Source: WHSP01 sp964634395 (GTDB lineage: Bacteria; Gemmatimonadota; Gemmatimonadetes; Longimicrobiales; Longimicrobiaceae). From it: DNA of 64,000 bases. Shown piece by piece: positions 17,587 to 26,455 of this stretch. The position numbers and the translations under genes are program-made. How positions within the stretch are numbered: position 1 is the stretch's first letter; each line of letters opens with the position of its first letter. Under the pieces are notes generated by a model. That model did not search any database and was not told the origin of the DNA. It was given only the letters and a program-made list of their open reading frames with translations. The stretch spans positions 1 through 64,000 of the forward strand of contig CAZWJE010000006.1 of NCBI GenBank assembly GCA_964634395.1, written 5' to 3'.

Positions 17587-18749
17587 CGACCCATTACCCT
17601 CACCGAGATCCCGATTCTCCAGAATGATTCCTCGAAGCCGCCACCGCCGTCGCGACCACCGAACTCGAGAGAGGCGTTGGGGAACACCGCGCCGCCGGCG
17701 AGCTGCATCCCGGTCCCCAGCGAGAAGGCGCGCTCATTAGGCGCGTCACCGCCCCCATCCGTCCAGCCAAAGGGGAGAGTGGCGACCCGATAACCGAGAC
17801 GCAACGGAAGCGCGGTACCGCCGATCGTTGCCCCATCCCACTCGACACCCGCCGAGGCCGACCAGGTGTCCTGGGCACCGCCGCGATCCGCCATCGCGTC
17901 ATCCAGGCTCGACCACCCCTCCCACGACCCGCCCAGAACGACGAGCACGTTTTCGGCGACACGGCCGCTCGCCCCACCCTGCAGGATCAACGGCATGCTG
18001 AACTCATTGGGGACTCCGATCGAGTCGCGCGGCTCCGCCCGGAGCTTGCCGCCGACGCTGAGCGACGCACCGATCCCCGTATCACCGGTCGGAGCCCACC
18101 GCGCTCCGATGCTCATACCAAAACCCCGATAATTCCATCGCGCGGCACAGCACGCGGGTTGCGACTCGCCGGGGAACGCTCGGCCGATGAGTCGATCGAC
18201 CGAGCCGGTGTATGCATCGAGCGCGATCCCCATGTCGAGGTCCCAGTCGAGGGCGGCGCCCACCCCGAGCCGAAGACGCGTCACCCCGCCGTCAGAACGC
18301 CACCAGTCGGTGATGGGGACGGTGTCACCCGAAAGGACGAGCGTGTCCGGCTCGATGACCCGCCACTGCTGGTCGAGAAAGCTCCCGAAGCCGCCCTGGA
18401 TGACGAGCCGCTCCCCCGCCGGGATCGCCGCCAGAACGAGCGGAAAACGCACGGCCTTCCCCGAATAGGAACTCGTCACGTCGCTCGCGGAGAAGTTGTC
18501 GTACAGGTACCCGAATACGAGACCCGGGGCGAGGAGCCCGACCGAGGACGCGGGGTTGGCCCAGGTGAGTTCCGGCCCGGGCAGGCCGATTCCGGAACCG
18601 CCGAGCGCCCGGGCCCGGGCATCGACCGGCTGGGTCGGATAGCCGAGACCACGCGTCGTGAGGATCGACTGCGCGGTCAACTCACTCGCCGACGCGACGG
18701 CCGCACCGATCATCAACACCAGGCCCGCGACTTCCAGGCGTCTCCTCAT
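17583..18749 (-). CDS. Outer-membrane beta-barrel protein, PorV/FadL-like N-terminus
   Basis: This is a 388-aa secreted protein with a signal peptide (VAGLVLMIGAAVASASELTA). The segment following it, DARARALGGSGIGLPGPELT, then WANPASSVGL, resembles the plug region of PorV/FadL-type barrels. The rest alternates short amphipathic strands and glycine turns, ending GISVRVMGR. An internal Cys-Cys pair is present (QPACCAARW). The ATG at 18749 follows GGAG and overlaps the lipoprotein stop (ATGA). The function is unknown. Its coupling to a lipoprotein and a receiver-kinase suggests an envelope assembly or sensing role, which is inference. Confidence 0.75.
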   Translation of the reverse strand: MRRRLEVAGLVLMIGAAVASASELTAQSILTTRGLGYPTQPVDARARALGGSGIGLPGPELTWANPASSVGLLAPGLVFGYLYDNFSASDVTSSYSGKAVRFPLVLAAIPAGERLVIQGGFGSFLDQQWRVIEPDTLVLSGDTVPITDWWRSDGGVTRLRLGVGAALDWDLDMGIALDAYTGSVDRLIGRAFPGESQPACCAARWNYRGFGMSIGARWAPTGDTGIGASLSVGGKLRAEPRDSIGVPNEFSMPLILQGGASGRVAENVLVVLGGSWEGWSSLDDAMADRGGAQDTWSASAGVEWDGATIGGTALPLRLGYRVATLPFGWTDGGGDAPNERAFSLGTGMQLAGGAVFPNASLEFGGRDGGGGFEESFWRIGISVRVMGR

Positions 18750-20008
18750 GGTAGCTCCGGCCTCTGACGTAGGGTATAGACAAAGCGAAGCCGCGGGTTC
18801 CGGTCGAACCAGGCGTACCATACCTCCGACGCCTCCGGCTCCATCGTCAGCGCGAGACCGAAATCGAAATCCCCGGCGGCCAACGCCTCGGCCACCACGG
18901 CGGTGATGATGAAGCCCGCGTCGGGCGCGTTCGGCGTCTCGAAACCGGCCGGCGGGACACCGGTCCCGCTCACCACCGGACCGAGCGGTGCCTGCTCCCC
19001 CAGTTCAGGGTCGAATCGTCGACGAATCGAAATCGGTACCGTCGCGACCGGCCGGAACCCGTTCGCCATCGGGACCGGCTCCAGGAACAGGTCCACCCTG
19101 TTCAGCACGACCTCCGTCGTGGGTACCGGCGGACAGCTCCCATCGACACATCCCGGGACGACCGGCGGTATCGTCATGCGCAGGAGCGTACGGTCCGAGG
19201 TGAATCCGCCCACCGACCAGGCGTTCGCCGGGAGAGGCGGCGCGGCCTCGGAGATCATGAGCTTCTGGAATCGTGACGCGACGGTCAGGTCCAGGATCGT
19301 GTCCAGCGCCGGCAGCGGCGCCACCTTGAGGTCCACCGTCAGCGGCGTGATCTGCGCCTGCCCGCCCCCTCCCTCCAGGGTCACCAGGAACCCGGGTTCC
19401 ACGTCCTGTTCCACGAAATCCCGAACGAGACTGAGGGGAAGCGACCAGAAGAGAGAATCGCCCGAGACCGTCGTGTCCGCGCGCGTCCAGCTGTGCACGC
19501 CGAGCAGCTGGCCCCGGGTGCCGCCCGGCTCCGACCACGGAACGATGCTGTCCGGCCCATTGGTGGCGTTCAGCCAGTTGGCCGTCGAGTCGAAGGGCTG
19601 GTCGACGAGCCAGAGGTAGAAGTCGAGTTCGGGTTGCGAGGCCAGGCTGTCGATCACGGTCGAAAGAATGTTGACCTCGACCCAATCGAACGTCCCGTCC
19701 GATTCCTCGTAATCGATCGAGTCCGGGAACTCCCCGAACCGGGCGATCACGTGCGAGTCCAGCACATCGTCGAACTGGCCGGCGACCAGAAGTCTGTCGA
19801 CGTCCTCGATTCCGGTCGGGCCGCGCACGGAGAAGCCCTCGGTGAGGAAGGCGTCGGTCTCGAGGATGTACTCGATGGTCGTGGGAACGAGACCGGGGGG
19901 GATCCGGTCGGCATCCGTCAGTGTGGGTAGCCGGTCCGTACACCCGGCGGCGACCGCGAACCCGGCACCCAGCACGAGCCCGACGCGGCCGCTGACTATC
20001 CTTCTCAT
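18746..20008 (-). CDS. Uncharacterised lipoprotein in alr-tmk operon
   Basis: This is a 420-aa lipoprotein with lipobox AAGC after a hydrophobic signal (GRVGLVLGAGFAVAAGC). The mature part is rich in acidic and hydrophobic beta-strand segments. It has one Cys pair (VPGCVDGSCPP) and a final segment AWFDRNPRLRFVYTLRQRP. I recognise no family. The ATG at 20008 overlaps the alr stop by one base (TGATG); a TTG one codon earlier is possible. It sits directly downstream of alr and is coupled to the barrel gene, so the two products probably work together in the outer membrane. That is inference from gene order. Confidence 0.7.
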   Translation of the reverse strand: MRRIVSGRVGLVLGAGFAVAAGCTDRLPTLTDADRIPPGLVPTTIEYILETDAFLTEGFSVRGPTGIEDVDRLLVAGQFDDVLDSHVIARFGEFPDSIDYEESDGTFDWVEVNILSTVIDSLASQPELDFYLWLVDQPFDSTANWLNATNGPDSIVPWSEPGGTRGQLLGVHSWTRADTTVSGDSLFWSLPLSLVRDFVEQDVEPGFLVTLEGGGGQAQITPLTVDLKVAPLPALDTILDLTVASRFQKLMISEAAPPLPANAWSVGGFTSDRTLLRMTIPPVVPGCVDGSCPPVPTTEVVLNRVDLFLEPVPMANGFRPVATVPISIRRRFDPELGEQAPLGPVVSGTGVPPAGFETPNAPDAGFIITAVVAEALAAGDFDFGLALTMEPEASEVWYAWFDRNPRLRFVYTLRQRPELP

Positions 20009-21252
20009 CAATCGATGTCGTCCGGTTCTGGAAAGCCCGATCCGAGCGCCCGGGGGGGAAGGGCCACTCGAGGAATCGTGTTACTAGCCATGTCGAGGAC
20101 CTCGTGTTCCCCGTCGAGGTAAACGCGTGGCAGCCGTCCGGTGAGACGCGTGAATATCTCGTAGGAGATCGTGCCGCAACGCTCCGCCACCTCGTCCACG
20201 GTAATCTCCTCGGCCCCATCCACGCCGATGAAGGTCGCGACGTCGCCGGCCCGCGCACCCGTCACTCCGGTCAGGTCGACGGTGATCATATCCATCGAGA
20301 CACGGCCGATGATCGGGACTCGCTGACCGCGTACGATCACCTGACCGCCACCGGGCGAGAGTGCCCGCGGCACACCATCTCCATATCCGATCGCCACCGT
20401 CCCCCACGTCTCCTCGCCGGAGGCGACGTAGGTGGCCCCATACCCCGCCGTCGAGCCCGGCGGCATCCGGCGGACGAGCACCACGCGCGCCCGGAGGGAG
20501 ACGACCGCCGCGGGCTCGGTGCCCGGACCCGCCCTGCCTCCGTACAGGAAGATGCCGGGCCGTGCAAGAACACAGCCGAACCCCGCCCGCCGCAGGATCG
20601 CCGCGCTGTTCGCCACGTACTCGAGCGGGCGCGGCTCCAGTGGTGGCAGCACTCTGAGCGCGTCTCGCCACCGGGCCCACTGGTCATCCGTAGGGCCGAG
20701 GTCCGGCTCATCCGACGAATGGAAGTGGGTGAAGACCCCCTCCCAACGAAGCCGCTCGCCCATCGCGTCGACCACTGCGGGGCCCCAGCTCGTCGCTTCA
20801 TGCCACGCGAAACCCGCGCGCCCGATCCCCGTGTCGATCTCGAGGTGAAACGCGAGCCGACGGTCGAGGTCGTCGGCCACCCGCGCGAGACGACGAACGG
20901 CTTCGAGTTCGGAGACGCAGAGGGTAAGGCCCGCCTCGCCCGCGCGCCGGAACTCGTCGATGGGGGCGGGAGAGAAGACGAGAACACGCCCGGTCCAGCC
21001 CGAGGACCGGAGTCGTACACCTTCGGTGACCGTGGCGACGCCGAAAGCCCAGGGGTCGTCGGCGCGCGGGAACCCGCGGAGCGCGGCGGCGACGGCCTCC
21101 ATACCGAGCCCATACGCCTCGGCCTTGACCATCGGGACGAGTCGGGCATCCGGGCCGAGGGCCCGCAGGGCGGCGAGGGCGTTCGCGCGGAGGCGGTCCA
21201 GCCGGACCTCCACCCAGGCGCGCGTACGCGAAGCAGTTGACGGATCTAACAC
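20008..21252 (-). CDS. alr: Alanine racemase
   Basis: Alanine racemase makes D-alanine for peptidoglycan with pyridoxal phosphate. The 414-aa product has the PLP-lysine motif VPMVKAEAYGLG (VKANAYGHG in most homologues) and the C-terminal catalytic tyrosine in GSTAGYGATY. It also has the RVSMDMITVDLT substrate loop. The GTG start at 21252 lies about 10 residues before the conserved AWVEVRLDRLRAN. It leads the long minus-strand operon down to tmk. A divergent promoter shared with mazG lies just upstream, placing the start codon a few bases from the predicted transcript start. Confidence 0.96.
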   Translation of the reverse strand: MLDPSTASRTRAWVEVRLDRLRANALAALRALGPDARLVPMVKAEAYGLGMEAVAAALRGFPRADDPWAFGVATVTEGVRLRSSGWTGRVLVFSPAPIDEFRRAGEAGLTLCVSELEAVRRLARVADDLDRRLAFHLEIDTGIGRAGFAWHEATSWGPAVVDAMGERLRWEGVFTHFHSSDEPDLGPTDDQWARWRDALRVLPPLEPRPLEYVANSAAILRRAGFGCVLARPGIFLYGGRAGPGTEPAAVVSLRARVVLVRRMPPGSTAGYGATYVASGEETWGTVAIGYGDGVPRALSPGGGQVIVRGQRVPIIGRVSMDMITVDLTGVTGARAGDVATFIGVDGAEEITVDEVAERCGTISYEIFTRLTGRLPRVYLDGEHEVLDMASNTIPRVALPPRALGSGFPEPDDID

Positions 21253-21290
21253 AAGCGTCGTAGTATAGGCCGACTGTGAATGAGCCGCAA
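21237..21290. promoter_or_regulatory. Compact bidirectional alr/mazG promoter
   Basis: For mazG (plus strand), TTGACG (21237-21242) and TAGTAT (21261-21266) have an 18-bp spacer. For alr (minus strand), TTGCGG (21285-21290) and TATACT (21262-21267) have a 17-bp spacer. The two -10 boxes occupy the same bases on opposite strands. Both GTG starts (21276 and 21252) would lie only about 3-4 nt from the predicted transcript starts, implying near-leaderless mRNAs. Confidence 0.55.
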
Positions 21291-22157
21291 GCCGCCGCGA
21301 ACCCGCCCGTTCCGCCCGTCACGGGTCGTCTCGACGACGCGCTCGAGCTCGTCGAATTCCTGCGTGCCCACTGTCCTTGGGACGCCGCCCAAACGCACAC
21401 TTCGCTGCGCCGTTACCTCCTCGAAGAGTCTCACGAAGTCGTCGACGCGATCGATGCGGGTGACGACGAGGCCCTTCGCGACGAGCTCGGCGACCTCCTC
21501 CTGAATCTCGCCTTTCAGATCGTTATCGGGGAAGAGCGCGAGGCGTTCGATCGCGTGACGGTGGTCGACGGATTGAAGGCGAAGATGCGACGCCGGCACC
21601 CGCATCTCTACGGTGATGGGGAGAGAGCCTCGTGGGAAGCGCTCAAGGCGGCGGAGCGTGGCGGGCCTCTCGACTCGGCGGGGGGTATTCTGGGCGACCT
21701 GCTCGCCGGCGCCGATCCTCTCGCTCACGCATACCGGATCCAGGAACGGGTCGCGACCGTGGGGTTCGACTGGCCGAACGCGCATGGAGCGCTCGCCAAG
21801 GTCCGGGAGGAAGTCGAGGAAGTCGCGGCGGAACTCGGCGGCGCGGATACGGTCAACGCGGGCGTGGACCCGCTCCGGTTGGAAGAAGAGATGGGCGACC
21901 TGCTCTTCGCGGTCGTCAACCTGGCGCGGTTGAGCGGGGTACATCCGTCGACCGCGTTGACCCGAGCCAGCGTCAAGTTCTCGCGCCGGTTCCGCGGTGT
22001 CGAGACACTCGCGGCCGAACGTGGGCTCGCGCTGGAATCCGCCGGCCTCGCGGCCCTCGACGCGATCTGGACTGAAATCAAGCGGAGTGAATCGGTGCCG
22101 AACGAGGTGGAAACGAGCCGGACCGAGCGGAACGATACCGAGCGGGAGGAAGGGTGA
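21276..22157 (+). CDS. mazG: Nucleoside triphosphate pyrophosphohydrolase MazG
   Basis: MazG hydrolyses NTPs and dNTPs to monophosphates and pyrophosphate, a nucleotide-pool clean-up role. The 293-aa protein has two MazG folds. The first has CPWDAAQTHTSLRRYLLEES with the metal-binding EExxE/ExxD set (LLEESHEVVDAI, DELGDLLLNLAFQ). The second repeats it (VREEVEEVAAEL, EEEMGDLLFAVVNLAR). The C-terminal 20 residues are a polar tail. It starts with GTG at 21276 just after a predicted promoter, and its stop overlaps the next kinase start (GTGA). Confidence 0.95.
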   Translation: MNEPQAAANPPVPPVTGRLDDALELVEFLRAHCPWDAAQTHTSLRRYLLEESHEVVDAIDAGDDEALRDELGDLLLNLAFQIVIGEEREAFDRVTVVDGLKAKMRRRHPHLYGDGERASWEALKAAERGGPLDSAGGILGDLLAGADPLAHAYRIQERVATVGFDWPNAHGALAKVREEVEEVAAELGGADTVNAGVDPLRLEEEMGDLLFAVVNLARLSGVHPSTALTRASVKFSRRFRGVETLAAERGLALESAGLAALDAIWTEIKRSESVPNEVETSRTERNDTEREEG

Positions 22158-23656
22158 AGCTAGCGACACGCCTGATGCTGACCTTGATGGCGATCACGAT
22201 CATCCTGATCGCGCCCGCCGTCTATGGCGTGTACGCGCTTCGCGAACTGCAGCGGGTCGCCGAGAATCTGAGTATGCGGGACGCGGTGGGCGCGCTGGCG
22301 CTCGGGCGGCTCCAGTCGGCGTTCCGGGAGGTCGACAATCGACAGAGAATCTATCTCGCGCTGGCGACTGACACGGCGGGTCGTGGGGCGGCGGCGGATC
22401 GGGTCGCGGAAGCGCTCGCGGATGTCGACGCGGAACTGGAACAGCTGCGATCGGGAGGGTACGAAGCCGTTACCCGGCAGACGGAGATCGCCTGGACCCG
22501 GCTGCAGAGCGTAATCGCGGAGGAACAGCGGCTGGTGATGGTGGACTCGCTAGGGGTCGCCGACAGCTTCCGAGAGGCCTCGGTCGACCCCGCGGTAAGA
22601 GCGATGGACGAATCGCTCACCCCCATCGGCGAAGCGATCAATCAGGCTGGCGTGATCCAGCTTCGGCAGGCCCAGTCGATCGCGCGGGGAGGTGCGACGA
22701 CAACCTTCCTCTCCCTCACGTTCGCGTTGCTCATCGCGCTCCTCATCGGCGCGTGGACCGGCAGCAAGCTGTTGCGGCCAGTGAGCGAACTGCGCAGGGG
22801 GATGAGTCGCGTCGCGGAGGGCGACTTTTCGGCACAACTGCCGATCCCCCTCGATCGACCGGACGAGATCGGCGACCTGGCACGCTCGTTCACGGTGATG
22901 TCGCACGACCTCGCGGCGCTCGACCGGTTGAAAGCGGAATTCGTCTCCGTCGCCTCTCATGAGCTCAAGACGCCGTTGAGCGTGATCCGGGGTTACGTTT
23001 CGCTCTTGCGGGACGAAGTGTACGGACCGATGAGCGCCGAACAGAAGAAGGTGCTCGGTTCGGTGGGCGACCAGACGGACCGGCTCGGCCGGCTCATCCA
23101 GCAGCTCCTCGACATCAGTCGGTTCGAGGCCGGGGTGGGACGGCTGGATGTGCGGCCGATCAACCTGCGCGACTTTCTGGACGAACTGGCGGTCAGCTTC
23201 GAGGCGCTGGCGGTTCAGAACGAGATCGATTTCGCCGTCGTCCTGGACGACTCGCTGCCAGCGACGATCGAGGGAGACGGCGACCGATTGAACGAAGTCG
23301 TCGGGAATCTGCTCGCCAACGCGTTCAAGTTCACGCCGCGGCACGGGCGGATCACCCTCAGGGCCTTCCCGGGTCCGGAGGCCAAAGGCAGTGTGTGCAT
23401 CGAGGTGGTGGACACCGGAGTGGGCGTACCGTCGGATCAGTTGAACCGTGTGTTCGAGAAGTTTTACCAGGTCGAGAACGAAGCGATGCCTCGGTCGATG
23501 GGAACGGGCCTCGGGCTCGCCATCTCGAAGGAGATCACCGAGGCCCACGGAGGCATGATCAGTGCGGAAAGCAGGGTTGGTAAAGGCACGATTTTCCGGG
23601 TGGTTCTGCCACCCCATCCGCCGGAGTCCGCCAGCGGCGAGCATCAGGCGGCCTGA
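22154..23656 (+). CDS. Membrane sensor histidine kinase with HAMP domain
   Basis: This is a 500-aa sensor kinase. TM1 is at residues about 7-29 (LMLTLMAITIILIAPAVYGV). A helical periplasmic sensor region of about 150 residues and TM2 (FLSLTFALLIALLIGAW) follow, then a HAMP linker. The HisKA box has His in VASHELKTPLSVIRGY. The HATPase domain has NLLANAFKF, DTGVGVP and GTGLGLAISKEITEAHGG. The GTG start overlaps the mazG stop. There is no partner response regulator adjacent. A TPR-like lipoprotein follows 9 bp downstream and may be part of the same sensing unit. The signal is unknown. Confidence 0.94.
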   Translation: MKLATRLMLTLMAITIILIAPAVYGVYALRELQRVAENLSMRDAVGALALGRLQSAFREVDNRQRIYLALATDTAGRGAAADRVAEALADVDAELEQLRSGGYEAVTRQTEIAWTRLQSVIAEEQRLVMVDSLGVADSFREASVDPAVRAMDESLTPIGEAINQAGVIQLRQAQSIARGGATTTFLSLTFALLIALLIGAWTGSKLLRPVSELRRGMSRVAEGDFSAQLPIPLDRPDEIGDLARSFTVMSHDLAALDRLKAEFVSVASHELKTPLSVIRGYVSLLRDEVYGPMSAEQKKVLGSVGDQTDRLGRLIQQLLDISRFEAGVGRLDVRPINLRDFLDELAVSFEALAVQNEIDFAVVLDDSLPATIEGDGDRLNEVVGNLLANAFKFTPRHGRITLRAFPGPEAKGSVCIEVVDTGVGVPSDQLNRVFEKFYQVENEAMPRSMGTGLGLAISKEITEAHGGMISAESRVGKGTIFRVVLPPHPPESASGEHQAA

Positions 23657-23665
23657 ATCCGCGCG

Positions 23666-24268
23666 ATGATGCGATCCTTTCCGCTCGTTCTTCTCTTCGG
23701 CCTCCTGGCATCCAGCCCGCTGACCGGATGCGCGACACTGACGTCCTTCGTCGGTGGCCTGGGCGACGCGGAGGATCTCTGGACGGAAGGGCAGGCCGCG
23801 CTCGGTCGCACCGATTTCGACGCCGCCGAAGCCGCGTTCTCCGAACTCGTGTCCGAGTACCCGAACACCCTGGAGGGCCGCGAGGCCCTCTTCTATCTGG
23901 GTGTGCTGAGGCTCGATCCCCGCAACGCGGCCTGGGATTCACAGGTATCGGAGGACCGGCTTGGGGAGTACCTGGCCCTCGCCGGACAGGGTGAGCGCCT
24001 CTATCGTTATCCGGAGGCGCGCGCGTTCTTCGAAATCGCGCGTGAACTGAACCTCCCGCCCGACGCGCGCGTGGCCGTCCTCCAACCGGAAGAGCGGGTG
24101 ATCCGGATCGAGGAACGGGTTCTCGTCCCGGCCGAGGAGTCACGTCAATTGATGGCCCAGATCGATCGTCTCCGCGTGCAGGTGGCCGAGCGTGATTCGA
24201 CGATCAAGGCGCAGCAGGACGAACTGGAGCGAATCCGGCGGACGTTGACGGGGCCCGGCCGGCCCTGA
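23666..24268 (+). CDS. TPR-like coiled-coil lipoprotein
   Basis: This is a 200-aa lipoprotein with lipobox LTGC. Residues about 40-110 contain a tetratricopeptide-like helical pair (DFDAAEAAFSELVSEYPNTL, EGREALFYLGVLRLD), as in YbgF/BamD-type proteins. The C-terminus is a predicted coiled coil (LMAQIDRLRVQVAERDSTIK). Start is ATG at 23666 or the adjacent ATG at 23669. It is the last gene of the mazG-kinase operon and converges with recG. An accessory role to the upstream kinase is possible but unproven. Confidence 0.75.
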   Translation: MMRSFPLVLLFGLLASSPLTGCATLTSFVGGLGDAEDLWTEGQAALGRTDFDAAEAAFSELVSEYPNTLEGREALFYLGVLRLDPRNAAWDSQVSEDRLGEYLALAGQGERLYRYPEARAFFEIARELNLPPDARVAVLQPEERVIRIEERVLVPAEESRQLMAQIDRLRVQVAERDSTIKAQQDELERIRRTLTGPGRP

Positions 24269-24342
24269 CGGTAACCCGCTTCAACGCGGCGTTTTCGCGC
24301 CTTGTTTGTTCGTCCTTCACGTCGAAGCGGTCGCGGTACCCG

Positions 24343-26442
24343 TCATCCTTTCTCGTACATCTCCCTCTTTTCCGTCCAGTCCCGTTCGATCGTCATCCGC
24401 AGTTCCGTGTGGGACTCGAGGGTCGGATCCTCGCTGATGATGCGCGTGGCGGCGGCGCGGGCCGGGCCGATGAGATCGACATCCAGGTCGAGCCGGGCCC
24501 AACGGAATCCCGGCATCCCGGCCTGGCGCGCGCCGAAGAGGTCTCCCTGTCCCCGGAGGCGAAGGTCCTCTTCAGCGATCCTGAAACCATCTTCGGTCCC
24601 GGCGAATACCCGGAGTCTCTCGATGGCTTCTCCGGCCTCGGTGACGGCGATGCAGTAACTCTTCTCAGCCCCGCGGCCAACCCGACCGCGGAGCTGGTGG
24701 AGCTGCGAGAGCCCGAACCGTTCGGCATGCTCGATCACCATCACGGTGGCGTTCGGTACATCGATACCGACCTCGACGACCGTCGTCGCGACGAGGATGT
24801 CGATGTCCCCTTCGGCGAACGACCGCATCACCGCGTCCTTTTCCGTGGCCGGCATCTGACCATGGAGGAGCGCGAGGCGCAGGTTGGGGAAGACGTGGGC
24901 GCCGAGTCGATCGAACTCGGCGGTGGCGGCCGCGAGCGGGGTGGTTTCGCTCTCTTCGACGATCGGGTAGATGAAATACGCCTGGCGCCCGGCCGTGACC
25001 TGGTCACGTACGAACCGATGGATCGACTCACGATGTGACGGCCGCCGGATGGCGGTGGTGATCGGCGTGCGCCCCGGGGGGAGTTCGTCGAGTGTGGATA
25101 TCTCGAGATCCCCATACATGGTGAGCGCGAGCGAGCGGGGAATCGGAGTCGCCGACATCACGAGGAGGTCGGGGTTCTCGCCAAGGGCGGCGAGAGCCAA
25201 CCGCTGACGTACGCCGAAACGATGTTGTTCGTCGATGATCGCCAACCCGAGTCGGTCGAAACGCACCCCCTCCTGAATGAGCGCGTGTGTCCCGACCACG
25301 AGTCGCGCTTCTCCCGACGAGATCCGTTCCAGCGCTTCCCGACGCGCGGGCGCGGAAAGCCGCCCGGTCAGCAACACGGGTTCGATGCCGGTTTCCGACG
25401 CCAGTGTGGCGAGGGTTCGCGCGTGCTGTTCGGCGAGGAGTTCCGTGGGGACCATCAACGCCGCCTGGTAGCCATTCTCGATCGCGCGGAGGGCGACGAG
25501 CAGGGCGACAACCGTTTTTCCCGAGCCCACGTCGCCCTGCAGGAGCCGGTGCATCCGCGAGACCGCCGCCATGTCGGCGCCGATCTCACCCAGCACTCGA
25601 CGTTGGGCACGGGTGAGCTGGAACGGCAGCGACTCGAGGAGTCGCGGGACGAGCGTACCTCCGCGACCGAACGCGATTCCCGGTCTGGCGCTCGTCACCT
25701 CCCGGCGGGACTGGGCATGGAGCAGCTGCAGAACGAAGAGTTCCTCGAGGGCGAGGCGTCGCCTTCCCTCCTCGGCGGCATCCAGGGTCGGCGGCTGGTG
25801 AAGCCAGTGCAGGGCCAGCGTCAGCGCGGGAACGCCGGTCGCTTCGACCAGACCCTCGGGAAGGATGTCCTCGCCGCCGGCCGCCGCGAGAAGATCCTCG
25901 AGAGAGTCGCCGATGATCCGCCGCAGGAGCCAGTGCGGCATCCCTTCCGTCGCCGGATAGATCGGGTAGACGATGCCTTCCCCGAGCGTCATCGACTCCT
26001 TCGCGGACGCCAGAATGGTGAACTCGCGGGGTTGGAGCTGGTCGCCGTGGAAGAAGCGGACGGGGCCGGTGACGAGGAGAAGATCGCCCTTCTCGATCAC
26101 CCGATCGAGAAAGGGCTGGCCGGGCCAGGCGCATTCGAGATGATGCCCCGCATCGTCCTGAAGCACGACCTGGAAGATCCGCAGCGCCTTGCGAGTGGGA
26201 AGTACCCCTTTCGAGATGACCCGACCCGCCACGGTCACGTCCATCCCGGTGCGAACGTCGCGGATCGGGGTGATCGTCGACGCGTCCTCGTACCGGCGGG
26301 GCGTGTGATAGAGCAGATCGCGAGCGGTGCGGATACCCAGCCGTTCGAATAGCCGCGCGCGCTTCGGGCCCACACCGCGAACGTACTGGATCTCCCGGTC
26401 GAGAAAGTTGAATCGGGACACGGGCGGACGTGGGTTCGTCAT
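24343..26442 (-). CDS. recG: ATP-dependent DNA helicase RecG
   Basis: RecG reverses stalled replication forks and processes branched DNA. The 699-aa product has the N-terminal wedge/OB domain (RYEDASTITPIRDVRTGMDV). It then has helicase motifs: Walker A LLQGDVGSGKTVVALL, DEQH box IIDEQHRFGVRQR, motif III MSATPIPRSLALT and motif VI HQLRGRVGRG. The C-terminal domain is complete (RLRGQGDLFGARQAGMPGFR). It starts 14 bp downstream of ftsY. Confidence 0.98.
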   Translation of the reverse strand: MTNPRPPVSRFNFLDREIQYVRGVGPKRARLFERLGIRTARDLLYHTPRRYEDASTITPIRDVRTGMDVTVAGRVISKGVLPTRKALRIFQVVLQDDAGHHLECAWPGQPFLDRVIEKGDLLLVTGPVRFFHGDQLQPREFTILASAKESMTLGEGIVYPIYPATEGMPHWLLRRIIGDSLEDLLAAAGGEDILPEGLVEATGVPALTLALHWLHQPPTLDAAEEGRRRLALEELFVLQLLHAQSRREVTSARPGIAFGRGGTLVPRLLESLPFQLTRAQRRVLGEIGADMAAVSRMHRLLQGDVGSGKTVVALLVALRAIENGYQAALMVPTELLAEQHARTLATLASETGIEPVLLTGRLSAPARREALERISSGEARLVVGTHALIQEGVRFDRLGLAIIDEQHRFGVRQRLALAALGENPDLLVMSATPIPRSLALTMYGDLEISTLDELPPGRTPITTAIRRPSHRESIHRFVRDQVTAGRQAYFIYPIVEESETTPLAAATAEFDRLGAHVFPNLRLALLHGQMPATEKDAVMRSFAEGDIDILVATTVVEVGIDVPNATVMVIEHAERFGLSQLHQLRGRVGRGAEKSYCIAVTEAGEAIERLRVFAGTEDGFRIAEEDLRLRGQGDLFGARQAGMPGFRWARLDLDVDLIGPARAAATRIISEDPTLESHTELRMTIERDWTEKREMYEKG

Positions 26443-26455
26443 CCCTGATCGGCGG

